This document shows positions 21,621 to 33,600 of a stretch of 60,000 bases of DNA, in pieces; the stretch's first letter is position 1, and each line of letters begins with the position of its first letter. The DNA comes from Mesostigma viride (lineage: Eukaryota; Streptophyta; Mesostigmatophyceae; Mesostigmatales; Mesostigmataceae). Location of the stretch: positions 1,277,674 to 1,337,673 of the forward strand of contig RPFO01000333.1 of assembly GCA_009746045.1 (NCBI GenBank), in the 5' to 3' direction. The notes under the pieces are model-generated. The model had not been told where the DNA came from. It did no database searches and saw only the letters and a list, made by a program, of their open reading frames with translations. A program made the position numbers and the translations under genes.

Positions 21621-24600
21621 ATGAACAATCTCGGCTCGCAAGGCAACGGGGCACCACGGCCAGGTGTTCCTTGGGGAGGAACACCTCACAACGGGTTTGC
21701 TTATAATCCAGCTGCCCCGCCCGTGCCCTCACCCTATGGCTTCGTAGGCACCCCACAGGTACCTCCTGGCACATTTGCTCCACCTTTTGCTGCATGTTCC
21801 AGCCAAGGATTTTGGCAGAATGCACCCTCCGCCGTGGGGCCTCCCTATTACCAGGTACCCGCCGTGCAACCGCCTCCAACCACGGGATGGCCGCCCCGGC
21901 CCGATTCGCCTTGGCAGGGGAGAGCCTTGCCGGGTCAACGCGGCCAAGGCCAGCAATTTTCAACGCAGCGTCTAATTCGACACAAGCAGCAGCATGCTCC
22001 GCAGCAGGCAGCTCGAGAACCGCGGCATCCTCCAGGCCCCCCAGATCCCGTGGCCGCAAATGCAGAATACTTTTGCCCGCCAGCAGTTCCACCGCCGTCG
22101 AGCAATATACCTGCCACCTCCGAGCGGCTCGACCTATTTGTGGAGCAGGAGTGGCGCAAGCTCGTGGTGCAACGGCAGCATGTATCCCTACCTGAGCTTG
22201 CCTACCAGGTGTGTGCTGTCACCGGTCACCTGCTGCGCTGGCATCCCTCACCAGCTCCACGTCTCTGCCTACGGGTTCCTCTTGTGCAGGGTGTGGCTTG
22301 CAGCTGCGGGATGTGTTTGTTATAGTAGCTGGCGCCAATGGTGCCAATGACTCTGGTTTCTATGACCCCCCTGTTCATACTGTACCCCTTGGTCACTCAA
22401 GGGGGGGGGGGGGGAGCCCCTTACTGCCACCGCAGCAGCAACGGCACAGTAGATATGACCTACCTCCCAACCCCTGCCCCCGTGCTTAGCCTTGTATGGC
22501 GCACAGTGTTCAGCGTCTAGTGTACATTTCAGTGTGGTGTAAGTGCGCATGCTTTGTGCCATCGCACCCCGCCTCTGTGTCGGTGCCCCCTCATCTCCTG
22601 CATCCACGCGCACCCTTCCCCTTCCCCTCCTCCTTCTCGCGCATCCTTCCCCTTCCCCTCCTCCCTCTCGCGCACCCTTCCCCTTCCCCTCCTCCTTCTC
22701 GCCCACCCTTCCCCTTCCCCTTCCCCTTCCCCTCCGCTTCTTTGCGCCGTCCCTTCTCCTGTGCCCCCCACCAGGCGTTCACGCAGCGGGAGCGAGACAT
22801 CCCAACCGCCGCTGATGCACCTCCCGGGGTGGATGCGCCGCACAGGCCAACTCTGGCGGCCGTGCAGGAGCTGATTCGCGATGTGCGCGCCTTGTCGCTG
22901 CTGCGCGATGTGGACGCGTGGGTGGCGTGCCAGCTGGTGTGCGCGCTGGCATCGCCAGGTGTCCACGTGTCTACGCTGCACGAGGTGGAGCGCTCCATCC
23001 TGGGCGCGGCGCAGGGACACTTGAACACCTGGAGGAATGGAAGGGCGGTGGCCTGGAGTCCTGAACATGATGATTGCGCGGGCCAGAGCGATAGTAACAG
23101 GCATGGCAAGTGTGGGGGGCTTGGGAATGATACGGGGGATGGGGATGATGCGGGCGCCTGGGATGGCCACATCGGGGGAGCCATCGCATGGGTGGCGGCA
23201 CGGGTGCAATGCTGGCGCCCACATGACAATGTCACTGTGCTGGTCACTGTGCCGGCGAAGAGCAAGCGGTGGTGGAAGCATGCGGGTGCAAGTAGCGATG
23301 CTTCTGTAGCTGGCCGCCACCAGGTGGCCTGTGAGCTAGGCTGGGAGGACCTGGGGCTGGGCCCTCTACTGCGGCACCCGTTGGTGCGCGCCCGCTTCCA
23401 GCTTACAGATGCTGACATGGCGGCAGTGGCCGGGCCGCCACCCATCACCACCGCTCACGTGCTCATGTGTCTGGACGCTTACGTGACGGCAGGCAGGATG
23501 AGCGAGGGAGGTGATGGGTCGGATGGAAAGGAGGGAATGGGTATGCGGGGGGGTGGGTCTGGTGGTGGCCACTGCAGGGACGATGGTGGCCCCCCTGGTG
23601 GGGTCGCTTGCGGTGCCGTTGAGAGCTTGCCCGTTGCTGCCGCAAAGGGCAAGGCCGAGGCACATTTCTTGCGCTACTTGGCGAAATGGTGGCAGTCAGA
23701 GTGCGGGAAAGAGGATCGGGACCGGGGGAGTCGCCAGCGGGAAGGGAGGGACGGCTCAGCGGGGTTATGCGAGCCGCAGCTATTTGTGATGGTCGAGAAC
23801 GTTCGGTGAGGAAGGGGCTGTAGGGAGCCAGAAGTGTCATTTTCCAATACGTGACCTGCCTGGCTGTGGTTGTAGTGGTGCCCATCCATCCATGTTGGCA
23901 CCGGTGCTGGGCATACGCTTTGCACCTGTTGCTGCGACTTTTTATGCCTTGAGCCTAAACCTTCACCCGTACCCTTCATCAGTGTAATGAATGGTCGGCA
24001 CATGTCCGGTCTACCCTTCATGGGTGTAATGAATGGTCGGCACATGTCCGGTCTACCCTTCATGGGTGTGATGAATGGTCGGCACATGTCCGGTCTTTCT
24101 CACCAGGCACAGCGTTCTGGCCATGCACGGGGATTTGAGTCTTATCAAGTGTTCATGTGCACATGGGATTTGAGTCTTGTCAGGTTGGCTGCCTTCTCCG
24201 GGTGTTCATGCATGCCAGAGGTGGTTGGGTGGCCACCTTGCAAGCATCCCAAGCTAGTCTCCTTGCGACCATCATCCTCCACGTTGATGTGCACAGGATG
24301 CCTTTATGGGTAGGCCCATGCTCACGATGACGTCCAAAACCTCATTCTGTCATCCACTCTTGGCATACACCGTGGTATTCTGGCGGATGCTGGCTGGTGG
24401 GCACCTCGAATGGCTGCCAACTCAAACATGAATCGCATGCGTGTTTTCTCCTTCACTACTCCCATTTCTCATGCACCACGCGGTGTGCTGGCAATGTGGG
24501 TGCTGGGTCCATCCGCGGTGTGTCTTTGCTGGCAGCTCCCTGGCAAAGCATCTGGAGGCGGCCAGGGGGCGGGCGATGGAGGATATCCGACGGAATGCCC

Positions 24601-27600
24601 GTTTTAGGTCAGTCAAGGCATCCGCCAAGCAGGCCAAAGGAGGGTCGAACCATTCCGGGCGCAAGAAGAAAGCGGCTGCGGGCGCCTCACGAAAACGAAG
24701 CAGCAGCAGTGACAGTGACAGCAGCAGCAGCAGCAGCAGCAGTGGTTCTGACAGTAGTGCGGGTGGGAGCAGCGACAGCAGCGACAGCAGCGACAACAGC
24801 GACAGCAGCGACAGCAGCGACAATGGAAGCCGCAGCGATGACAGCAGCAGTAGCAGTGCTGGCAAGAAAATGGTTGGCAAGAAAATGGTTGGCAAGAAAA
24901 TGGTTGGCAAGAAAATGGTCGGCAAGAGGCTTCTTGGGGCCGCGAAGAAAGCCCTGGGGAAGGCCATGGCTGAGAAAATCCGCAGGGACGAGGAAGGGTT
25001 GTTTTTTAGGGGCGTGGCCCCGCCCGGAGGCAGCCATGCCGCACGGCTGGCCGTGGCTGGGATAAGGCCAGGGACAGGGTCTGGTGGATCCCCTTCCACG
25101 AACACCCCTGGACGCAGCCAATCAGGGGGGGCCAGCCCACAGCGTTTTCGCAAGAAGAGGAAAATGTCGGACCGTTCCGCGCCTCCAGCTGGCGGTTGTG
25201 AGACCAGGTTGCAGGAGCCGGGTGGCATCACAGCATCGAATGCGTATGTAGTCATGGGCCACCCGCTGCTCCCCCACTCGTCCTCTAAAACGCGGAAGGC
25301 GATTCTGGCGTTTGCGCATGCCGTCCGCCGCGCGTGTGGCGACGACAGGTGTTTCCCGGTGCAGGTAAGACTCGCAGGTACGTAAGACTCGCAGGTACGT
25401 AAGACTCGCAGGTGCGTAAGACCCGCAGGTATGTAAGACCCGCAGGTACGTAAGACTCGCAGGTACGTAAAGACTTGCAGGTACGTAAGACTCGCAGGTG
25501 TGTAAGACCCGCAGGTACGTAAGACTCGCAGGTACGTAAGACTCGCAGGTATGTAAGACTCGCAGGTACGTAAGACTCGCAGGTACGTAAGACTCGCTGG
25601 TATCTGTGTGACGGATGCTGGCTAGGGAACGGGATGCGCAGGTATCTGTGTGACGGATGCTGGCTAGGGAACGGGACGTGGCCTTGCTTCGCGTGGGAGT
25701 TGATTCCGTCCTCGTTGCGTGCCATCGCTCGGTCCATTCATTCACGTTGGAAGTGAGCTGTGCGGCCGTGCGATCCTGCGGGATGGGAGGAAGGCAGGCA
25801 AAGCAGTTGAGCCGATTGGTGAGGGGATTGTGTTGGTCAGGCTTGGCGTGTGGGGATTCCACCTTTGGGGACTTGAAGAACTGGCCTTCTGTCATTGCAG
25901 TGGATGCCTTCCTTTGACGGTAGCGGGCCCTCCTGTGGAATTGTTTGAGCGGTGGTGGAGCATCGTTAACAGATGCAAGTAGCGGCAGGCAGCTAGGGGG
26001 GGTCCCTGCTGAGAGCATGCATATGCACATGATAGCGACCGTGCAGCTTGTGCAACCAGCGGATGCTTGGTTTTAGCAATGGTGGCCTTTGTGCGCTCGT
26101 TCAGATCGCGCCCTGAACAGGGATTGAGGGCCGCCCGGATAGCACGCAGTGACCGTGAACGGTGCGTGGCCATCGCGGGGGCGGGTGGGATGGGTGGGGC
26201 ACGCCGCATGGCGGGGGTTACCTGCCATGAGAAAGTCTTGGGGTAGACGGCACGTGGTATGCTGAAAACGGCTGCAAACGGCTGCAAGTGATGTGTGTGG
26301 TTCCAAGGGTTGTGCTGCCAGTGGCAGCGTGCATCTGTTTCTGCCGGCGGGGCATGGTTTTCCTGACAGCTGTGCCCGCGCTTGTGGATTTCTTTATGCA
26401 TGAAATTCCAGGCCCCATAGCGCCATGGTTTTGGTCTACAATTATGGCCGACCGTATGAGGGGGCCTTGGCTGGAGGACTCACCTGCCTGAATGGCGCAC
26501 GTGCGCTGGCTACCACCCCCACCACCCCCAGATCTGCCACCTCATGGCCCCGTCGCTGTGGCTGCTGCGGGCGCGCCCCCTGCACAAGAAAAAGCACAAG
26601 CGTGACGTGGACCTGCTCGGGCTGCTGATGTCACGCGAGATGGGACGCAACCTGCTTCGCATGCTGGCGGGGGCGGTGCGCCAGGGACTGTGGGATGCCA
26701 CTCCTGAGGCACCAGACCAGGCGAGAGCTGCCGTGCGAGCGCCAAGTGGTGGCAAATCCTGTGCCCAAGCGGGCCAGGGGGATGCCACCACAGCCTCTCA
26801 GCGCAAGCGTGCCGCCAACCCTAATCAAGGTGACACTGTTGACGAGGACCCCCAAGACAAGTCGCGCATGGTGACCCCCAATCCTGACGGTGATCAAGGC
26901 AGCGCGGTGCGTGTGGTGGGTGCGATTGCTGCTACGGCCGCGAGTAGTGCTGCGGGAATGGCCGGGCGCAGCAGGGTCGTTGTCCACGTCCCGGATGGGG
27001 CTGGTGGGGGCAAGCAGCCTCCCAGCCTGTCCTGCACGCCCGGTACACCACAGGGAAGTAACGGGGCAGATCCTGCATCTTCCTTGGGTCGCACGGCACC
27101 GCCCACACATGGCAGGGAGCCAGTGGGCCAGTCAGGGCCCCCAGGGGCATCAGCAGGCATCTTGCAAGGAGGGCCCGTTGATGGGTCGACGCTGCCCGCT
27201 GAGGCAACCCAAGTGGATGCTTGCATCCAAATCTCCGAAGGTGGGTAGTCTACGGCATGGAGAGGGGGCGTTCCACGGCATGGAGAGGGGGCGTTCCACG
27301 GCATGTAGAGGGGGCGTTCCACGGCATGGAGAGGGGGCGTTCCACGGCATGGAGAGGGGGCGTTCCACGGCATGGAGAGGGGGCGTTCCACGGCATGTAG
27401 AGGGGGCGTTCCACGGCATGGAGAGGGGGCGTTCCACGGCATGTAGAGGGGGCGTTCCACGGCATGGAGAGGGGGGCTTCTGTGGTCCTGTATGCTGGGC
27501 AGGAATCTTTCTCTCTCGCTTTTAGCAGCAGCCGGCAGCCAGCAGCCAGCAGCCAGCAGCCAGCAGCCAGCAGCCAGCAGCCAGCAGCCAGCAGCCAGCA

Positions 27601-30600
27601 GCCAGCAGCCAGCAGCCAGCAGCCAGCAGCCAGCAGCCAGCAGCCAGCAGCCAGCAGCCAGCAGCCAGCAGCCAGCAGGCAGCAGCAAGGCCGCAGGCAG
27701 CATTACCTAGCAGAAGCATGCCCTTATGCCACAACCATTCCGCAGCAGGGCACTCTGGGCACCGATGTGCAGCTGGTCCTTCCCCTCTGACCATGATGGA
27801 TGGTAACCCTTCTTGTAGATGGCTGACTCTCGGTTACTCGTTGCTGCTTTGGTCCTTTACGTGTGTATCTCCTTCTCAGACGAGCTGACCAAGCTTGTGG
27901 AGACGTGGCTGTTTGGTCCTTAACGTGTGTATCTCCTTCTCAGACGAGCTGACCAAGCTTGTGGAGACATGGCTGTTTGGTCCTTTACGTGTGTATCTCC
28001 TTCTCAGACGAGCTGACCAAGCTTGTGGAGACGTGGCTGTTTGGTCCTTTACGTGTGTATCTCCTTCTCAGACGAGCTGACCCAGCTTGTGGAGACGTGG
28101 CTGTTTGGTCCTTTACGTGTGTGTCTCCTTCTCAGACGAGCTGACCCAGCTTGTGGAGACGTGGCTGTTTGGTCCTTTATGTGTGTATCTCCTTCTCAGA
28201 CGAGCTGACCAAGCTTGTGGAGACGTGGCTGTTTGGTCCTTTATGTGTGTGTCTCCTTCTCAGACGAGCTGACCCAGCTTGTGGAGACGTGGCTGTTTGG
28301 TCCTTTATGTGTGTGTCTCCTTCTCAGACGAGCTGACCCAGCTTGTGGAGACGTGGCTGTTTGGTCCTTTATGTGTGTGTCTCCTTCTCAGACGAGCTGA
28401 CCAAGCTTGTGGAGACGTGGCTGTTTGGTCCTTTATGTGTGTGTCTCCTTCTCAGACGAGCTGACCCAGCTTGTGGAGGCATGGCTGCTCAAGGCACAAG
28501 TACTGTCCGGCTGGGAAGAGAGCCAACTGGAGGCACCGGCACCATCGACGCATTTATTGCCTTCATACGCCAGTCAAGCAACACCCAGGGGTGCAGGTAC
28601 CATTCAGGACGGCAGCTACTGGTACCGGGCGTCCCTCCAGGGGGGATTAGGGGGGCCACAGGCGCAGCCATCAGTTCATGGCATGCCCCCTCCGGCCATG
28701 CCACCATGCGGCCCTGCCACTGTGGGTGGCGTCGTGGCAGCGCTGGCATTGCTGCAGAGGATGGAAAAGAGCCTCATGAACGAGGTGGCGGTGCTGGCAT
28801 CCATCACCCACCGACATGCGGTTGACATGCCTCGACCATCGCCCCAGAGTGCCACCTCTACGGTCACTACCCACGGTGTCCGGGATGCCACTACTCCCCA
28901 CCGGGCAGGTGCACACACGCACCCCCCTGCGCCTCCCTCCTTTGCCTCCCTGGGCCACGGCTCGTTGCCTGACTTTCTATTCCAGCGCCTGCACCGGCTG
29001 GGCCCCGCGCTGACCTCCTGCTGCGCGCCCGCGTCTGAACGCATGCCTGATGCTGCAGACGTCTCCGCGTTTGTCGCGCAGGCGGTGGCCGCGGTGTCCG
29101 CTGAGGACACGCAGGGGCAAGGGCAAGAGAAAAAAACGAAGTCAGGACAGTGGCCATGGGAGGGCGGAGACTTGGGTCAAGGGATGGGGGGGGACTTGTG
29201 TGCATGGGTGGATGCTTCCCCATCGCAGCGTCGTGGGGGTGAGCCGGCCCAGGGGGACCTGCTGTCGGTGGAAGTGGAGCGGCGCCTGTGCCAGCATTAC
29301 CGCGTGGGTCGCACCCCCGACCTGGGCCATGGCGATATGCAGCACCTGCTGGCACGCGCGTGGTGTATGCCAGCGGTGCCCCCCGGAGTAGGCGTGCCAG
29401 TAGCAGGCGCGGACCGCGCATGGGATGCAACACACATGCAGAAGCGTCCTGCAGATGCCGCTAGTGCACGTACGTGGCAGGGCCAGCGAGCAGGTGTCCC
29501 AAGGGCTAGTCAGGGTTGGGGCAGGGTTGTCTACATCTTGCCCGCCCTCGTGTCATCCCTTCCTGCAACACTGCCCACTGCTTCGTCGGCACGTGGCGAT
29601 GACGCGGCAGCGCCCTCATTCCCTGGCACTGGCGCCGGTCACCCTCCCTCCCCCGCCCTGCGCAAGATGGCGCGGCATGTCTCACTGGACACGGCGTTGC
29701 AGGCGCTGGCATCCGTCCCCCCTTTGCAGGACCTGGAGGCCAGCGCGATGTGGCCCTGCCTGTTCCAGCCCTCCCTGGGCCCCCTGCGCCTGTTCCTGCG
29801 CCGCACGGCGCGCGTGCGCGCGAGCATGGGCCTGGCCGTTGCAGAGCTGCCACATGGCGTGCTCGTGCGCCTCGTGGCCGATGCCAGCATGGACACCCTC
29901 GCCGCCGCCGTGTGCGCGGGGGACGCCCCTGGCGCGGTGCATCAGCTGGTGGCGCTGCTGGCGTACGCGGGAGGGGACCGGCGTGTGCCCTACAGCGCGT
30001 TGGGCGAGCGCGTCTCCATGGCCCTCTTTGCGCTGCTGGCATCTGCAGGGGAGGCGGGCAGGGACGCACCGCCGGCGCTGCTGCCTAACAGCACAGGAGT
30101 TGTGGTCGTCCCTGCGGATCCAGCGCCACATTTGGCCTGGCAAAGGGACACCACGGCACTGCCGTCGCCATCCCATGGAGCCATGCGCCTAGAGCACAGA
30201 GCGACAGCGACGTCTCCCGCGACAACACGGGGTCTTCCTGGCAGTAGTTCCTTGGATGCATCCAATGAGCTGGCCCCGGGGCCGTTGCGTGTGGTTCGTT
30301 TCTTGCTCGCATGCCTGGTAGAGGCCCCCCCCCTGGTGCGCCCCTTTGTGACCCGTGTTCTGCTGCCACCCGCAGAAACACTGCTGGCCCCCGAGGTGGG
30401 TGGTCGTCGTGCGGTCGTGCGCACGTGCCTGCTGCGTGCGTGCGTGGGTGCGGGGGAGAGGAGTGCGTTGCATGCTACAGGTCTGGCGCTGGACATTGAG
30501 GAGTGGATGGAGGACCTGGCATGCCATATGGCAAGGAGAGAGGATGACAAAAGCAAGGGGTCCGAGGATGGTGGCAAGGATGGTGGCAAGCAAGGGGCCG

Positions 30601-33600
30601 GAGGGCTGGTGCAGGGGGGTATGGAATTAGGGTGCCTGCCACGTGCGGATGGTGAGGATGACAGCGTGGCGGTGTCTTGGCCTGCCGTGCCCAACCAGGC
30701 CAGGGCTGGCAGCGATCCTGTGCCAATCGACGAGCCTTGTGATGTTGGAGGCGGTGGGACCGCAGGGGTTGCAGACGACAGCAGCCAGATGGTGGTGGTG
30801 CTGTCAGAGGGGGGGGATGTAGCGGGACAGGTGGCAGTGAGTCAGCACCTGCTCGACAACAAGGAGGGAACGAGATCGGGTGACGTACGCCAGATGGCAC
30901 CACCGGAGGATGTGTGCATGAGCCCCCAGGGACCAGGTGGGCACGCCTCGGTGGCAAGGGGTGCTAAAGATAGCGCGGCCGGACTTGTTGTCCCTGGGCG
31001 TGGTGCGTTGACACCTGGCAGTACGTTCCCGCAAGCCACTCGGGGTGCCAGCGTTTCCGTTGAAACGGCCGATGCCAACATTATGTCTGAGAGCCGCTTG
31101 CTTGAGGGGGGTCCAGCACAAGTGGAGGTAGGTGATGCGGCCCGACTAGAAGAGGCGGCGCGCGCGGTGGTGGCGAGGATCTTAGAGGAAGAGTTTGGAG
31201 TGACGGGCGCACAGGTGTCGAACCGTTCCGCTGGCGATGCCCCGCTGAGCACGTCTCCAGGCGGCGTCCGCCCGCTGCTGCTGTCCAAGCAGCACGAGCG
31301 CATCGGCCGCGCGCTCCAGCGGTTGTCACAGGATCTGTACACGAGCGGCGCCCACTTCCTGCTCGAGCTGATGCAAAACGCGGACGACAACGCCTACACG
31401 AGGCTGGGTCATGGGGAAGGCTGGCTGGGGCGGCCACAGATGGCCGTGGACGCCATGCCTGTCCCGTCCTCCCTTGCCCACACACCCAGTCTCTCGTCGA
31501 TGCCTTCCTTGTCTATTCCCTCCTCCTCAATGGGGGCAAGGGGACCTGAGGCCGCAGGGCTGCCCTTAACGGCGGCGATGGACATGCCGGGTGCTGCCTC
31601 CCCCCCCCTCCCTGCTGCCCTGCCGTGGCCCTCGTCGCTCCGCCATTCCCTGCTGTGCCCTGCGCTGGTGTTTGTCATCTGGGGCTGGGGCCTGGAGCTG
31701 TTCAACAACGAGGACGGCTTCCGAGAGAGGGACGTGCGCGCGCTCTGCGATGTGGGCCGCTCCACCAAGGTGGCGGAGGGAGCGGGCAGCCCAGACAGTG
31801 ACAGCGAGCGGGAGCACACGGGCAGGATGCGTGCCAGCGGCAACGGCAGCGCTGGCAACGGCGGCGATGGCAGCAGCATCCATGGAACCGGCAATAGCAT
31901 CGGGGCCAGCGGGGGCAGCGGGGGCAGCAGCGGCAGAGGTGGCAGCGGTGGTGGTGGAGCGGTGGCTCTGCGGCGCTCCCACATGCGCCGTGCCTGCATC
32001 GGCCGCAAAGGCATCGGCTGGAAGAGCGTCTTCCAGGTCAGCGACGCGCCGGAGGTGCATTCCAACGGGTACCGCCTGCGCTTCGACGTGACGCGCGGCA
32101 GCATCGGGTACATCATGCCCACCTGGGTCGATGCACCGCGGCCAAACGGCGAGGAGGGAGAGGAAGGGGCTAAGGACGGGGGGCGTAGGGGGACCATGGA
32201 TGGGTTTGCCGGCCCGTCTGCCCTGCAGGGATGCACCGAGGGCGCCCTCCATATTCTGGACAAGGCCACCCTCGCAGCGCTGGCCCTCCCTGCGCCCCAA
32301 CGACAGAGGGCGGTGGACACTCGTCACGGACAGGGGTGGGGTGGTGGCGACGAGCCCCCGGGCGGTGGAAGGGGTTGCGCTGCTCGCGCCATCGGCGTTA
32401 CGAGTGATGTTGGTTCTGCGGATGCCCGCATAAACATCCCCACCTCGTCCTCGCCGCACCCGGCTGCGCTGGACACTCCCGCGGGCAACCGCAGGCTGGC
32501 GGCATGGAGGCATGCATGGCGCACACGCATGGTGCTGCCGTACCGGGCAAGCCTGCGGGAGACCCAGGCCGACCGTGCAGTGATGGGGGCTAGCGCCACA
32601 ACCGGCCATGCCAGCGCTGGTGATAGCGGCGGCGCGGGCCTGGTGAGCGCAAAGCTTCGTGACCTGTCGCCCTGCGTGCTGCTGTTCCTGCACCGCCTGC
32701 GCTGCCTCGTGGTCGCGGACCAGACCCAGGGGTGGCAGCGCGTGCTCCGCCGGTACGATGTGGGGGCGGGGGGCAGCATGGTGGCAGGTGGGGGCACAAA
32801 TGCGGCGCATGGGGACGCCCAAGCTGGTGTCCATGATGGTACTGATGGGGTTGATGGGTCTGGCCGAGTGGATGGTGATGGTGGTAGTAATGGGGATGAT
32901 GGGTCCTGCGGCGGGGTGGTCATTCTACAGGAGGGCGACGAGCCCGGCTCCCCTTGGCTTGTGGAACGAGAGATGCTCGATGCCTTGGGCACAGACACGG
33001 GGAATGTGCTGGCGTCCACAGAAGGCACGCAAGCGCTGGGCCTTGGCCACAGTGGTGCAGATGCAAGCCGCCAGCCGAGAGCTGCCGTGGAGGTGGCGGT
33101 CGCGTTTCCGGTGCAGTGGCTGTGGCAGGGCCTCGGACTCGAGATGCTGGCAGCAGGTGGCCGCGACAAGGATGCTCGTCCGCACGTGAGCACCCAGCAG
33201 GCAAGCACTTCCCCTTTGGTGGCAAGCCAGACAGGTGGCAACTGTGCCCCAAACACACAGGTCACCGCAGTCGTAGACCATCCGCCTTGCCGCCCGCTCC
33301 CCTCCCCTCGGCTGGCCCCGCAGAGTGTGTTTGCGTTCCTGCCCCTGAGGCACTTTGGTCTGCGCTTCCTCCTCCACGCGGACTTTGACGTTCCTTCCTC
33401 ACGCGAGGACGTGCTGGAGGACAGCGGGTTGAATCAGCACATCCGTGCACACGTGCCGCGCCTGCTGATGCGTTCGCTGATGCGCTTCCTGCGACTGGGG
33501 AGGGATGCCGCTGGGCAGCAGGGCAGGCGTTTGGGCGGTCTCCCTCTCGCAGCAGCCCCCAAGTACCTAGGACACGATGCAGCACGCAGCGATGACCCAA

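Noticed and set aside
29425-33265. Several 100-420 codon ORFs in other frames of the large NOV exon
   Set aside because: They are shadows caused by high GC content. The NOV frame carries the conserved ATPase motifs and is open for the entire exon.
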